A stretch of 64,000 bases of DNA, taken from the NCBI GenBank assembly GCA_028281235.1, contig JANQKG010000032.1:1-64000 (forward strand), read 5' to 3'. The translations under genes were made by a program, and so were the position numbers. Of the stretch, positions 44,689-55,848 are shown piece by piece. This DNA is from Afifellaceae bacterium (lineage in GTDB: Bacteria; Pseudomonadota; Alphaproteobacteria; Rhizobiales; Afifellaceae). Positions within the stretch are counted from its first letter, which is position 1. Each line of letters begins with the position of its first letter. The notes below the pieces were generated by a model that ran no database searches, was not told the origin of the DNA, and worked only from the letters and a program-made list of their open reading frames with translations.

Positions 44689-46101
44689 TCAGGCGTCTTC
44701 CAGCGCCTGCGTTTCGCGCGGCAGGCGCGTCGGCCGAAGCAGGAAGGCCGGCACATGGTCGGCGAAGCCCACGGCCTTAGAGGAATCCTCCGCCGGCGGT
44801 TCTTTGCGCGCTCGCTTGTTGCGTCCGCCCTCCGATTTCGGCTTGGCCTTGCGGCCCGCGTCATCTGACGCAGCCTGCCGCCCGCTGCGACCGCGCGACC
44901 GCCCGCCACGCCGCGATCCGCGCCGCGGCTTCTCGTCTGCCTCAATATCGGCGACCGCAGCCTCCGCCTCGGCCGGCGCGCCACCGGGCAGATGCTCGAT
45001 GGGTTTGCCAATCAGCTTCTCGATCGAGGCGACGTATTTCGCATCCGGCTTGGTGACGATCGTGAACGCTGCGCCGCTGCGCCCGGCGCGCCCGGTACGC
45101 CCGATGCGGTGCACATAATCTTCCGAATGCGTCGGCACGTCGAAATTGAAGATGTGGCTGACCGCCGGGATATCGAGCCCGCGCGCCGCCACGTCGCTGG
45201 CGACCAGGAGCTTGACCTTGCCGTCGCGAAAGCTGTCGAGCGTCTTCAGCCGCGCATGCTGGTCCATGTCGCCATGCAGCGCGCCGGCCGAATAGCCATG
45301 CCGCTCCAGCGAACGGTGGAGCGTCGCCACGTCGCGCTTTCGGTTGCAGAAGACGATGGCGTTGGTGAGCTCCGTCTCCGCGTCGATCAGGCCGCGAAGC
45401 GTCGCGCGCTTCTCGTGCGGCTTCGCCCCCGACGAAACGAGCTTCTGCGTGATCGTGTCCACGACGGAAGAGGGCTTGGCGACCTCCACGCGCTCCGGAT
45501 TGTGCAGGAAGCGGTCGGCAAGCGCACTGATCTCCGGCGGCATGGTGGCGGAGAAGAACAGCGTCTGCCGCGTAAAGGGCAGAAGCTTCACGATTCGCTC
45601 AATGTCGGGGATGAAGCCCATGTCGAGCATGCGGTCCGCCTCGTCGATGACGAGGATCTCCACGCCGGTCAGAAGCAGCCGGCCGCGCTCGAAATGGTCA
45701 AGCAGCCGTCCCGGCGTGGCGATCAGCACGTCCGCCCCGCGGGTGATGATCTTGTCCTGCTCGTCGAAGGAGACGCCGCCGATTAGGAGCGCTACGTTGA
45801 GTTTGTGGTTGGCGCCGTAGCGGGCGAAATTGTCCTGCACCTGGCTCGCCAGCTCGCGCGTCGGCTCCAGGATGAGCGTGCGCGGCATGCGGGCGCGGGC
45901 GCGGCCCTGCTCCAGCAGCGTCAGCATGGGAAGCACGAACGACGCGGTCTTTCCGGTGCCGGTCTGGGCAAGGCCCAGCACGTCGCGTCGCTTAAGGACG
46001 TGCGGGATCGCTTGTTCCTGGATGGGTGTGGGATTGGTGTAACCAACGGCCTGAACGGCCGAAACGACCTTGTCGCTTAGTCCAAGTGTATCGAAGCTCA
46101 T
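44689..46101 (-). CDS. DEAD-box ATP-dependent RNA helicase (RhlE-like)
   Basis: A cytoplasmic RNA helicase of 470 residues. The Q motif (NPTPIQEQAIP), motif I AQTGTGKTASF, II VIDEADRMLDMGF, III SATMPPEI, and VI HRIGRTGRAGR are all present. After about residue 375 there is a basic/Glu-rich tail (RRGSRRGGRSRGRSGR), commonly found in RhlE and CsdA-like proteins of alphaproteobacteria. It probably helps mRNA turnover or ribosome assembly. It is alone between tRNA-Lys and a divergent 505-bp gap. Confidence 0.94.
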   Translation of the reverse strand: MSFDTLGLSDKVVSAVQAVGYTNPTPIQEQAIPHVLKRRDVLGLAQTGTGKTASFVLPMLTLLEQGRARARMPRTLILEPTRELASQVQDNFARYGANHKLNVALLIGGVSFDEQDKIITRGADVLIATPGRLLDHFERGRLLLTGVEILVIDEADRMLDMGFIPDIERIVKLLPFTRQTLFFSATMPPEISALADRFLHNPERVEVAKPSSVVDTITQKLVSSGAKPHEKRATLRGLIDAETELTNAIVFCNRKRDVATLHRSLERHGYSAGALHGDMDQHARLKTLDSFRDGKVKLLVASDVAARGLDIPAVSHIFNFDVPTHSEDYVHRIGRTGRAGRSGAAFTIVTKPDAKYVASIEKLIGKPIEHLPGGAPAEAEAAVADIEADEKPRRGSRRGGRSRGRSGRQAASDDAGRKAKPKSEGGRNKRARKEPPAEDSSKAVGFADHVPAFLLRPTRLPRETQALEDA

Positions 46102-46606
46102 GAAAATCCGTGGCCCGTCTTCGCGGAACGAGAATCATCGCGGCGGGCGGTTCACATTGCGCTGCAACATAGGAAGAGTACGCGCGGAGTCAAGGCGGGA
46201 CGGCGGCAAGTCGCGGGTATTTCGGGGCTTTTGGATAACAACCGTGTCCCCCGGCGATCACGCGCTCACAAGATGCCAACAGGAGTGCGCGCATGACGAC
46301 ACGCGCATGACAGACGACCCTATGATGGCCGCATGGAATCTCGCATGCGACCATCACGGCGGTCGCCAACCTTCGCCAAGGGCAGGCTTTCGCCAACGTG
46401 AAGCGCGAACGCGCGAAGCGTTGGATGCTTTTGCCCTGAAATTGCCATCAATGCTCTCGGGCCGTTATCGGGCCGATGAGAAAAAGCAATTATCAACAAT
46501 AGGTTAGAAGATTCCAAATTCGTGAGAGACGCGGCCGATTTGCCGTAGCCAAAACATGGTTAATGCGCTACGTGTCGATCGAACTCGATTTGAAGGGGCC
46601 CCCAAG
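46102..46606. other. Long non-coding gap between the helicase gene and the Omp25-like gene
   Basis: This 505-bp stretch separates two divergent genes, so it must contain both promoters. A plus-strand frame (46070-46507) is open but lacks any family similarity, signal or Shine-Dalgarno. A somewhat AT-richer zone before the porin (TTAGAAGATTCCAAATTC) is the likely porin promoter. I see nothing else. Confidence 0.5.
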
Positions 46607-47137
46607 ATGCTGCGCTTTGTTGCTTCCGCTTCCGCTGTTGCGCTTCTCACCGGCGCTGCCGCTGCTGCGGATATTCCACCGCCGATCACGGTCGCACCGC
46701 CTGTCCTGACGGCGCCGGTGCCTATCGCCTTTAACTGGAGCGGCTTCTATTTCGGCGGTCACGGCGGCTATGGCTTCGGCAGCGGCACGATCGACGATGG
46801 TTTCGTGGCCGGCGGCCAGATCGGCGTGAACTGGCAATATGACAGCTTCGTCATTGGCGCTGAAGGCGATGGCAGCTGGGCGGATTGGGGCGCCGCTGAC
46901 GCGGTCGGAAGCGTGCGCCTGCGCGGCGGCATCGCGTTTGACCGGTTCCTCGCCTACGCCACCGGCGGCGCGGCTTTCCGCGACTTCGACGATGTCGGCT
47001 GGATCGCTGGCGGCGGCGTGGAATACGCCGTGGCCAACAACTGGACCGTCGGTGTCGAATATCTCCACTACGATTTCGACGGCGATGACGCCGATGTCAT
47101 TCGTGGACGGGTCAGCTATCTCTTTAGCGGCCTTTAA
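46607..47137 (+). CDS. Omp25/Omp31-like outer membrane beta-barrel protein
   Basis: The 176-residue exported protein has a signal peptide (MLRFVASASAVALLTGAAAA) and begins the mature part with ADIPPPITVAPPVL and then FNWSGFYFGGHGGYGFGSG, the signature start of the Omp25/Omp31 family. An 8-stranded barrel and the final VIRGRVSYLFSGL follow. Family members are abundant structural proteins of Brucella and rhizobia. The ATG at 46607 follows GAAGGGG; a strong terminator follows. Confidence 0.92.
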   Translation: MLRFVASASAVALLTGAAAAADIPPPITVAPPVLTAPVPIAFNWSGFYFGGHGGYGFGSGTIDDGFVAGGQIGVNWQYDSFVIGAEGDGSWADWGAADAVGSVRLRGGIAFDRFLAYATGGAAFRDFDDVGWIAGGGVEYAVANNWTVGVEYLHYDFDGDDADVIRGRVSYLFSGL

Positions 47138-47161
47138 GATTTCCGCTTCCGCGGATCATAG

Positions 47162-47188
47162 AAAGCCCGGCCTTGCGCCGGGCTTTTT
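47162..47188 (+). terminator. Rho-independent terminator of the Omp25-like gene
   Basis: AAAGCCCGGC and GCCGGGCTTTTT form a 10-bp stem around CTTGC-type loop bases, followed by a T-run. It lies 25 bp after the stop codon. Confidence 0.85.
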
Positions 47189-47209
47189 GCTGGGCTGACG
47201 TCGTACTCA

Positions 47210-47256
47210 TTTGTCATCCCGGACAGCCTCGCTGCACTCGGCTTCCGGGATGACAA
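47210..47256. repeat. Palindrome with family A ends
   Basis: TTTGTCATCCCGG and its inverse CCGGGATGACAAA flank a 21-bp centre. The ends match those of family A (1-102, 36905-37047) but the centre is short, so this is a minimal form. Confidence 0.7.
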
Positions 47257-47302
47257 AGCGAGAGGGGTGCGCAAGCGAGCCTCCGCCGGGCTGACCATTC
47301 TC

Positions 47303-47400
47303 CGTCGTCATTGCCGGACTTGATCCGGCAATCCACAAAGACTGTCTGGAGTGCGGGAGCACACCGGAATGGATGCCCGGGTCAAGCCCGGCATGACGAC
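47303..47400. repeat. Composite palindromic repeat, family C, copy 2
   Basis: CGTCGTCATTGCCGGACTTG then CCGGCAATCC, and in the second half GGATGCCCGGGTCAAGCC then CGGCATGACGAC. The two halves are the two unit types of family C. It lies between the porin terminator and parE. Confidence 0.8.
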
Positions 47401-47446
47401 AGCAAAGGTGTTTCAGCAAGCTGTCCGGAGCCGGCGGAACCTCGTG

Positions 47447-49489
47447 TCAAACGTCGATCAGCTCGTCGTCAGCGAATTCCGCGTGTTCCTGAATGAAGGC
47501 GAAGCGTTCCTCCGGCTTGGAGCCCATGAGGCGCGTGACGGTGTTCTTGGTCAGCACGATCTCATCGTCGACAACGTCCACCCGTAGAAGCAGGCGTTTC
47601 GCCGGGTCCATGGTGGTGTCGCGCAATTGCTGCATTGGCATCTCGCCCAAGCCCTTGAAGCGGCTGGTCTCCACCTTGCCGCGGCCGGTGAACTCCGTCT
47701 TCAGCAGCACCTCCCGATGCGCTTCGTCGCGGGCGTAGAGCACCTTCGGCCCCTGCGCGAGGCGGAACAGGGGCGGGACCGCGAGATAAAGGTGGCCCTG
47801 CGCGATCAGCTCCGGCAGCTCGCGATAGAAGAACGTGATCAAGAGCGACGCAATGTGCGCGCCGTCCACGTCGGCGTCGGTCATGATGATGACCTTGCCG
47901 TAGCGCAGATCCTCTTCGCGGTAGCGGGTTCCCGTGCCGCAGCCCAGCGCCTGCAGAAGGTCGGCGAGCTGCTGGTTCTGCGCGAGCTTCTCGCGTCCGG
48001 CGCTGGCGACGTTGAGGATCTTGCCGCGTAAAGGCAGGATCGCCTGGGTGGCGCGGTCGCGCGCCTGCTTGGCGGAGCCGCCGGCGGAATCGCCCTCCAC
48101 GATGAAGAGCTCCGTATCCTCGCGCGACGCCGACGAGCAATCGGCGAGCTTACCGGGCAGCCGCAGCTTACGCGTCGCGCTCTTGCGGGAAATCTCCTTC
48201 TCGCGACGCCGGCGGAGCCGCTCCTCCGCCCGGTCGATCACCCATTCCAGGAGCCGATTGGCCTGGTTCGGTGAGGCGGCGAGCCAATGGTCGAACGCGT
48301 CGCGGACAGCGTTCTCCACGACGCGTATGGCCTCCACGCTGGCCAGCCTGTCCTTGGTCTGGCCGACAAATTCCGGCTCGCGCAGGAACACGGAGAGCAT
48401 CGCGCCGCACGAGGTCATGATGTCGTCGGACGTGATGATGGAGGCGCGCTTGTTGCCGGTCAGCTCACCATAGGCCTTGAAGCCCCGCAGGAGCACGCTC
48501 CTGAGGCCCGATTCATGCGTGCCGCCCTCCGGCGTCGGCACCGTGTTGCAATAGGAGCGGGCAAAGCCGTCGCCGGCGAACCAGGCGATCGCCCATTCCG
48601 CCGAGCCGTGGCCGCCCTGGCGCTTGGTCTTGCCGGCGAAGATTTCGTCGCCGACCAGCGTCTCTCCCCCAAGCTGCTCAGCCAGATAGTCCTTCAGCCC
48701 ACCGGGAAAATGGAACGTCGCCTTCTCCGGTGTCTTGCTCTTGGCCGGGATGAGGCTCTTGGCGCACGACCAGCGGATTTCCACGCCGCCGAACAGATAG
48801 GCCTTGGAGCGCGCCATGCGGAACAGCCGGTCGGGATCGAAGCCGGCATTCTCGCCAAAAATCTTTGGGTCGGGATGGAAGCGAATGCGCGTGCCGCGGC
48901 GATTATGGGCGCTGCCGGCCGCCTTGAGCTTGCCGGTCGGCTTCCCGCGCTGAAAAGTCTGGCGATAGAGCTTGCGGTCGCGCGCGACCTCCACCTCCAG
49001 CTTGTCGGAAAGCGCATTCACCACCGATACGCCGACGCCATGCAGGCCGCCGGACGTTTCGTAGACCTTGGAATCGAATTTGCCGCCGGCGTGGAGCGTG
49101 GTCATGATCACTTCCAGCGCCGACTTGGTCTTGAATTTCGGGTGCGGGTCGGTGGGGATGCCGCGGCCATTGTCGGTGACCGTCAGGAAGCCGTCCTTGG
49201 CCAGCTCCACCTCGATCCAATTGGCGTGACCGGCGACGGCCTCGTCCATGGAATTATCGATGACTTCCGAGAAGAGGTGGTGCAGCGCCTTCTCGTCGGT
49301 GCCGCCGATATACATGCCGGGCCGGCGGCGCACCGGCTCCAGGCCTTCCAGCACCTCAATGTCGGCGGCGGTGTAGCCGCCGGGCTTGGACGGCGCGCCT
49401 TTCTTGCGGCCTTTGCGCGATGTGCGGCCTTCCGTCGGCGCGTCGTCGGAAGCGGTAGAGAACAGGTCTGGACGGTCCATGGAGGCCAT
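47447..49489 (-). CDS. parE: DNA topoisomerase IV subunit B
   Basis: ParE is the ATPase subunit of topoisomerase IV, which decatenates daughter chromosomes. Of 680 residues, the GHKL domain shows PVRRRPGMYIGGTDEKALHH, TDNGRGIPTDPHP and YETSGGLHGVGVSVVNALS; the TOPRIM part has LFIVEGDSAGGSAKQARDR and IIMTDADVDGAHIASLL. The length without a GyrB-type insertion supports ParE. An Arg/Lys-rich N-terminal extension (~45 residues) precedes YTAADIEVLEGLEPVR. Starts at 49489 or 49480 are both possible; the partner parC is not in the window. Confidence 0.94.
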   Translation of the reverse strand: MASMDRPDLFSTASDDAPTEGRTSRKGRKKGAPSKPGGYTAADIEVLEGLEPVRRRPGMYIGGTDEKALHHLFSEVIDNSMDEAVAGHANWIEVELAKDGFLTVTDNGRGIPTDPHPKFKTKSALEVIMTTLHAGGKFDSKVYETSGGLHGVGVSVVNALSDKLEVEVARDRKLYRQTFQRGKPTGKLKAAGSAHNRRGTRIRFHPDPKIFGENAGFDPDRLFRMARSKAYLFGGVEIRWSCAKSLIPAKSKTPEKATFHFPGGLKDYLAEQLGGETLVGDEIFAGKTKRQGGHGSAEWAIAWFAGDGFARSYCNTVPTPEGGTHESGLRSVLLRGFKAYGELTGNKRASIITSDDIMTSCGAMLSVFLREPEFVGQTKDRLASVEAIRVVENAVRDAFDHWLAASPNQANRLLEWVIDRAEERLRRRREKEISRKSATRKLRLPGKLADCSSASREDTELFIVEGDSAGGSAKQARDRATQAILPLRGKILNVASAGREKLAQNQQLADLLQALGCGTGTRYREEDLRYGKVIIMTDADVDGAHIASLLITFFYRELPELIAQGHLYLAVPPLFRLAQGPKVLYARDEAHREVLLKTEFTGRGKVETSRFKGLGEMPMQQLRDTTMDPAKRLLLRVDVVDDEIVLTKNTVTRLMGSKPEERFAFIQEHAEFADDELIDV

Positions 49490-50193
49490 GTGATTCAGGC
49501 GATTCGGTAAACAGTCTGCCAATTCGGCATGGCCTTAGCCAAGAGCCGCAAGCTGCCGGATTTCAAAGTTTTTTGGGCGGCAGGGGCGCCCGGCGCGGCT
49601 CCGGCCGGGCGCACAATTAAGCCAAACCGGCCGCCGTCGCAAAGGTTGTCTGTCACATGAATCTCGGGCCGCCGGCTCGCGCTATCGTACAGGAACGCCG
49701 TTCAGCCCGTCGGCGTAGATAAGCAAAAGGAAACGGCCTGCCGGCATGGTGTGCACCGTGGCGACAGGCCGTCCTGAAATCGGGTGTGTTAGGCGTCCAC
49801 CATTTCTGTCGAGGGCCGGTGCGTTTTGGCCCCATCAAGACACCCCGTCGAACCCTTGGTCTCAGTGATTTCTCATCAGCAGCTTGGCTGAAACGCATGC
49901 TCCGCCATCTTGGATGCTCGCGCATCGCATATGCGGAGCCACATGCAGACAAGCTGCATACAACGCTGATTCAATTGTCCTTAGGGTCTGCCGATTTCGC
50001 GGGCTGGCGTGCCAACCTACGAGATCGGCTTATGTCGGTCCGGAGGTGTCATTTTCTTAGACCTCCTTTGCGCATCAATCGTGACTCGAATCCTACCCGC
50101 CGTTCCGGTCAGGTCAAGTCACGTTTTCACAAGCGGTGGATGAAGTGGCGGCCAAGCCGGGAGGACAAAGGTGAGGTCGGTTCTTGCCGGCCC

Positions 50194-50228
50194 ATCCCTG
50201 GATGACGCTTCGCTTCATCCGGGCTACG
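50194..50228. repeat. REP-type unit, family B, copy 3 (single)
   Basis: CCTGGATGACGCTTCGCTTC and then ATCCGGGCTACG match one arm of the bipartite repeats at 867-948 and 37069-37150. A damaged second arm (TGTAGCCTCCGG) lies 20 bp on. Confidence 0.65.
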
Positions 50229-50302
50229 AGGCCGCGGCCTTGTAGCCTCCGGCTTAGGGGTGAGTTGTGGGCGGCGACGCTACGCCGCGCGTCCCCCAAG
50301 CA

Positions 50303-50403
50303 CGTCGTCATGCCCGGACTTGATCCGGGCATCCATTCCGTAGCGTCGACGACAACTGCACTAGTGGCGGCATGGATTGCCGGGTCAAGCCCGGCAATGA
50401 CGA
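50303..50403. repeat. Composite palindromic repeat, family C, copy 3 (reversed)
   Basis: Begins CGTCGTCATGCCCGGACTTG then CGGGCATCC, and ends GGATTGCCGGGTCAAGCC then CGGCAATGACGAC. Both unit types are present in the reverse order of copies 1 and 2. Confidence 0.8.
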
Positions 50404-50525
50404 CAGAATAGAGGCATCCCCTTCATCCCGGCGTTCGACGCTTCTGTGCCGCACGACCGATTGTCGGGCCTTGAAGACAACGCTAGGCTGATCTCAATCG
50501 CCAATCGAGTAGGGGAGGTTTGCAT

Positions 50526-52115
50526 ATGTTGAGGGCCCTCACGAAAACAGCGGCGGGTGTCTGTCTTGCGGGACTTCTCGCCGGCGCCGCGCTTGCAGAG
50601 GTGGTCTACCACCGCGGCAATGATGCCGATCCCGAGACGCTTGACCAGCACAAGACATCGACGGTCTCAGAAGCGCACATCCTGCGCGACATGTATGAAG
50701 GTCTGGTGATCTACGACCCGGAAGCGCGGGTGATACCCGGCGTCGCTACCGAATGGTCCGTCTCCGATGACGGATTGGTCTATACTTTCACGCTCCGCGA
50801 CGACGCCAAATGGTCGAATGGCGACGCGGTCGTCGCCGACGATTTCGTCTTCTCGCTGCGCCGTATCCTGACGCCCGACACCGGCGCCAAATACGCCAAC
50901 ATTCTCTACCCGATCAAAAGCGCCGAGGCGATCAACAAGGGCGACGTCATGCCGGACACGCTCGGCGTGCGCGCGGTCGACGCCACGACGCTTGAGATCA
51001 CCTTGGAGAATCCGACCCCGTTCTTCCTGGAACTGCTCACCCACCAGACCGGACTGCCGGTGCATCCCGCAAGCGTTGAGACGCACGGCACCGATTTCGT
51101 GAAGCCGGAGAACATCGTCTCAAACGGCGCCTACACGCTCGAAGAATTCACGCCGGGGGACAAGGTCGTGCTCGTGAAGAACCCCGAATTCCACGACGCG
51201 GCGAACGTCACGATCGACCGCGTGATCTTTTATCCGATGGAGGATCGTTCCACCTGTGTGCGTCGCTTCGAGGCGGGCGAAATCCATTCCTGCTCCGACT
51301 TGCCGACCGAGCAGATGGCGGATCTACGTGAGAAGTTCGGTGATCAGGTGCGCACCCCGCCTTATCTCGGCACCTACTATTATGCCTTCCGGGCCGACAA
51401 GGAGCCCTTCGACGACGCGCGCGTGCGCCGTGCATTGTCCATGGCCATCGACCGTGAATATGTCGCCGAAGAGATTTGGGGCGGCACCATGGTGCCGGGC
51501 TATTCGTTCGTCCCGCCCGGCATCAACAATTACGAAGGCGGGCCGGCCTTTGCCGAGTATAAGGGCATGTCCATGCTCGACCGCGAGGACAAGGCCATTG
51601 CGCTCCTGGAGGAGGCGGGCTTCGGCGCGGACAATCCTCTGACCGTGGAGATTTCCTACAACACCTCGGAGAACCACAAGAACACGGCCGTGGCCATCGC
51701 CGACATGTGGAAGAACATCGGCGTCACCACCACCATGATCAATCGCGACGGCGCAACGCATTACGCCCATCTCCGCGACAAGGGCGATTTCGACGTGGCT
51801 CGCGCCGGCTGGATCGGCGACTATTCCGACCCGCAGAACTTCCTGTTCATGGTGGAAAGCGACAATCCCGGCTTCAACTACGCCAATTACAACAACCCCG
51901 AATATGATGCGCTGATGGATCAGGCGGCGGCGGAGACCGACCTGGTCAAGCGTGCCGGCATCTTGAAGCAGGTGGAGGAGATGTTCATGCGCGACGAGCC
52001 GTTCGCGCCGCTCCTCTATTATTCATCGCACAGTCTGGTGTCGCCCAAGCTGAGCGGCTGGAAGGACAACATCCAGAACGTCCACGGCACGCGGTTCCTG
52101 TCTATAGAGGAATAG
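50526..52115 (+). CDS. oppA: Oligopeptide ABC transporter substrate-binding protein
   Basis: A periplasmic SBP of the DppA/OppA family (529 residues) with a signal peptide (TAAGVCLAGLLAGAALAE). Family segments: VVYHRGNDADPETLDQHKTS, FTLRDDAKWSNGDAVVADDF, and RVRRALSMAIDREYVAEEIW. It should bind peptides and deliver them to OppBC. GGGGAGG precedes the ATG. It heads a complete operon, oppA-oppB-oppC-oppDF, so the substrate class is peptides, though the exact preference is unknown. Confidence 0.93.
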   Translation: MLRALTKTAAGVCLAGLLAGAALAEVVYHRGNDADPETLDQHKTSTVSEAHILRDMYEGLVIYDPEARVIPGVATEWSVSDDGLVYTFTLRDDAKWSNGDAVVADDFVFSLRRILTPDTGAKYANILYPIKSAEAINKGDVMPDTLGVRAVDATTLEITLENPTPFFLELLTHQTGLPVHPASVETHGTDFVKPENIVSNGAYTLEEFTPGDKVVLVKNPEFHDAANVTIDRVIFYPMEDRSTCVRRFEAGEIHSCSDLPTEQMADLREKFGDQVRTPPYLGTYYYAFRADKEPFDDARVRRALSMAIDREYVAEEIWGGTMVPGYSFVPPGINNYEGGPAFAEYKGMSMLDREDKAIALLEEAGFGADNPLTVEISYNTSENHKNTAVAIADMWKNIGVTTTMINRDGATHYAHLRDKGDFDVARAGWIGDYSDPQNFLFMVESDNPGFNYANYNNPEYDALMDQAAAETDLVKRAGILKQVEEMFMRDEPFAPLLYYSSHSLVSPKLSGWKDNIQNVHGTRFLSIEE

Positions 52116-52140
52116 GCATCTGCGCCGGGGGGCGTGAGGG

Positions 52141-53064
52141 ATGCTCCGCTATGTGGTGCGGCGGCTCGCCATCGCCGTACCCACACTCTTCGTCATCGTC
52201 ACGCTGGCGTTCTTCCTGATCCGCGTGGCGCCGGGCGGCCCGTTCAATCTGGAACGGCCGCTCGAAGCGAAGGTGATGGAGAACCTCAACCGCATCTATC
52301 ACCTCAACGAGCCGCTGTGGAAGCAATACCTCTTCTATCTCGGCAATATCCTGCGCGGCGATTTCGGGCCGAGCTTCGTCTATCGCGATTTCTCCGTGAA
52401 GGAGCTGTTTGAGGCCGGGCTGCCGGTCTCCATTCAGCTTGGCGCCAGCGCGCTGCTTCTGGCGCTGGCGATCGGCACGCTGCTCGGTTCGATCGCAGCG
52501 CTTCGCCAGAACTCCGCGACCGATTACGGCGTCGTTGGTCTGGCCACCTTGGGCATCACCATCCCCACCTTCGTCATCGCGCCGGTTCTGTCGTTGATCT
52601 TCGGCGTGTGGCTCGGTTGGCTGCCGGCCGGCGGGTGGGGCGACGGCGCAATCGCCAACAAGATCCTGCCGATCACCACGCTCGCCCTGCCGCAGATCGC
52701 GATCATCACGCGGCTGACGCGCGGCTCCATGATCGAGGCGCTGCGCTCCAACCATGTGCGCACGGCGCGCGCCTACGGCCTGTCGACGGCGAGCGTGGTC
52801 GTGCGCCATGCCCTGCGCTCCGCCATTCTGCCCGTCGTCTCCTATGCCGGGCCGGCTGCCGCGGCGTTGCTCACCGGATCGGTCGTCGTGGAGACGATTT
52901 TCGGCATACCGGGCATCGGCCGCTACTTCGTGCAGGCCGCGCTCAACCGCGACTACACGCTGGTGATGGGGACGGTCATCGTCATCGCCATCTTCATCAT
53001 CATCTTCAACCTCGTGGTCGATCTGCTTTACGCCGTGATCGATCCGCGCGTGCGGTACGAGTAG
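52141..53064 (+). CDS. oppB: Oligopeptide ABC transporter permease OppB
   Basis: The 307-residue inner-membrane protein starts MLRYVVRRLAIAVPTLFVIV and has the DppB/OppB pattern of six membrane segments. The EAA loop that contacts the ATPase is SNHVRTARAYGLSTASVVVRH, followed by the NAxxPV-like SAILPVVSYAGPA. The conserved IFGIPGIGRYFVQAALNRDY is near the C-terminus. It lies 25 bp after oppA and 3 bp before oppC. Confidence 0.94.
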   Translation: MLRYVVRRLAIAVPTLFVIVTLAFFLIRVAPGGPFNLERPLEAKVMENLNRIYHLNEPLWKQYLFYLGNILRGDFGPSFVYRDFSVKELFEAGLPVSIQLGASALLLALAIGTLLGSIAALRQNSATDYGVVGLATLGITIPTFVIAPVLSLIFGVWLGWLPAGGWGDGAIANKILPITTLALPQIAIITRLTRGSMIEALRSNHVRTARAYGLSTASVVVRHALRSAILPVVSYAGPAAAALLTGSVVVETIFGIPGIGRYFVQAALNRDYTLVMGTVIVIAIFIIIFNLVVDLLYAVIDPRVRYE

Positions 53065-53067
53065 CCA

Positions 53068-54213
53068 ATGGTCGCGCGCGACGATCCGGTCTTTCCCGAG
53101 GCGGCGCCGGAGGCGGTCACCGCCGCCGGTCGGTCGCTGTGGCAGGATGCGTGGGCGCGGCTGAGAGCCAACAAGGCGGCTATGGCGAGCGCTGTCTATC
53201 TCGTCATTATGGCGGTTGCCTGCATCATCGGTCCGGAGCTGACCGGCCACCGCTACGACGAGATCTATCAAGCCTATACGAGCACGCCCGCGGGCGTGGA
53301 GGCGCATCCGCGCGAAGCGGAGATCGCGCCCGCGGCTGAGGACGCACTGAAGCGTGCGCGTGTGGAGGTGAAGTCCGTCACGGTCTCCGGCAATCAGGTC
53401 TCGGTCGTGGTCGCAGACGACGAACCGGTCGACGAGCGCGTCGTGCGCTATCTTGACCGCAGCGACCTCTTCACCAACGCCAATGTGGCGGCAAGCACCA
53501 ACGGCGGGCGCGAGCTGACGCTTGTCGCCGATGTGGACCGGGTGCGGTTCTTCTTCGGCACCGACGCGGTCGGCCGCGACCTCCTCACACGCACGCTTTT
53601 CGCCGGACGCATATCGCTCGCCATTGGGCTTCTCGCGACGTTCGTGGCGCTCATCATCGGCGTCACCTGGGGAGCGGCCTCCGGCTATGCGGGTGGCACG
53701 GTCGATCTGGTGATGATGCGCATCGTCGACGTGCTCTATTCGCTGCCCTTCATCTTCTTCGTCATCCTGCTGGTCGTCTTCTTCGGCCGCAACTTCGTTT
53801 TGATGTTCATTGCCGTGGGCGCGGTGGAATGGCTCGACATGGCGCGCATCGTGCGCGGCCAGGCGATCTCGCTGAAGCGCCAGGAATATGTGCAGGCGGC
53901 CGAGGCGATGGGCGTCAGCGTCGGCGGCATCCTGCGCCGCCATATTGTGCCCAACCTGGTCGGCCCGGTCATTGTCTACATGACGCTTATGGTGCCGCGC
54001 GTCATCCTGCTTGAGAGCTTTCTGTCGTTCCTCGGCCTCGGCGTGCAGGAGCCGATGACAAGCTGGGGCGTGCTGATTGCGGAGGGCGCGCGCAACATTG
54101 AGGGCACGCCGTGGATGCTGATGTTTCCCTCAGCCTTCCTGGTGACCACCTTGTTCGCGCTGAATTTTTTGGGCGACGGCCTGCGCGATGCGCTCGACCC
54201 GAAGGACAGGTAG
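53068..54213 (+). CDS. oppC: Oligopeptide ABC transporter permease OppC, with inserted periplasmic domain
   Basis: The 381-residue protein is an OppC/DppC-type permease with EAA loop KRQEYVQAAEAMGVSVGGIL and SFLSFLGLGVQEPMTSWG. The usual length is about 300; here residues ~55-155 form an added domain between the first membrane segment and the TDAVGRDLLTRTLFAGRIS start of the permease core. This charged insert (ALKRARVEVKSVTVSGNQVS) has no obvious motif. Such an insertion occurs in a subset of OppC proteins. It is close to oppB and oppDF. Confidence 0.92.
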   Translation: MVARDDPVFPEAAPEAVTAAGRSLWQDAWARLRANKAAMASAVYLVIMAVACIIGPELTGHRYDEIYQAYTSTPAGVEAHPREAEIAPAAEDALKRARVEVKSVTVSGNQVSVVVADDEPVDERVVRYLDRSDLFTNANVAASTNGGRELTLVADVDRVRFFFGTDAVGRDLLTRTLFAGRISLAIGLLATFVALIIGVTWGAASGYAGGTVDLVMMRIVDVLYSLPFIFFVILLVVFFGRNFVLMFIAVGAVEWLDMARIVRGQAISLKRQEYVQAAEAMGVSVGGILRRHIVPNLVGPVIVYMTLMVPRVILLESFLSFLGLGVQEPMTSWGVLIAEGARNIEGTPWMLMFPSAFLVTTLFALNFLGDGLRDALDPKDR

Positions 54214-54219
54214 GGCGTC

Positions 54220-55848
<1,629 letters not shown>

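Larger units (their letters stand above)
49490..50525. other. 1.0-kb gap between parE and oppA
   Basis: The longest gene-free stretch in the window. It contains a GC-rich hairpin near 49587 (GCGCCCGGC / GCCGGGCGC), a moderately AT-richer part (49860-50100), a single REP-type unit (50194-50228), a composite family C repeat (50303-50403), and the oppA Shine-Dalgarno. Open frames here (for example 49786-50205) lack recognisable features. A small RNA gene is possible but nothing specific is seen. Confidence 0.5.

Noticed and set aside
46070..46507. 145-codon plus-strand frame upstream of the Omp25-like gene
   Set aside because: No Shine-Dalgarno, no motif, starts inside the helicase gene and ends in the porin promoter region.
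48287..49510. 407-codon plus-strand frame opposite parE
   Set aside because: Shadow of parE, no recognisable domain.
49786..50205. 139-codon frame in the parE-oppA gap
   Set aside because: Ends within a REP-type repeat, irregular composition and no family similarity; treated as chance.
52102..53943. 613-codon frame on the minus strand across oppB and oppC
   Set aside because: It spans two real permease genes and their junction; product is Arg/His-rich low-complexity sequence.
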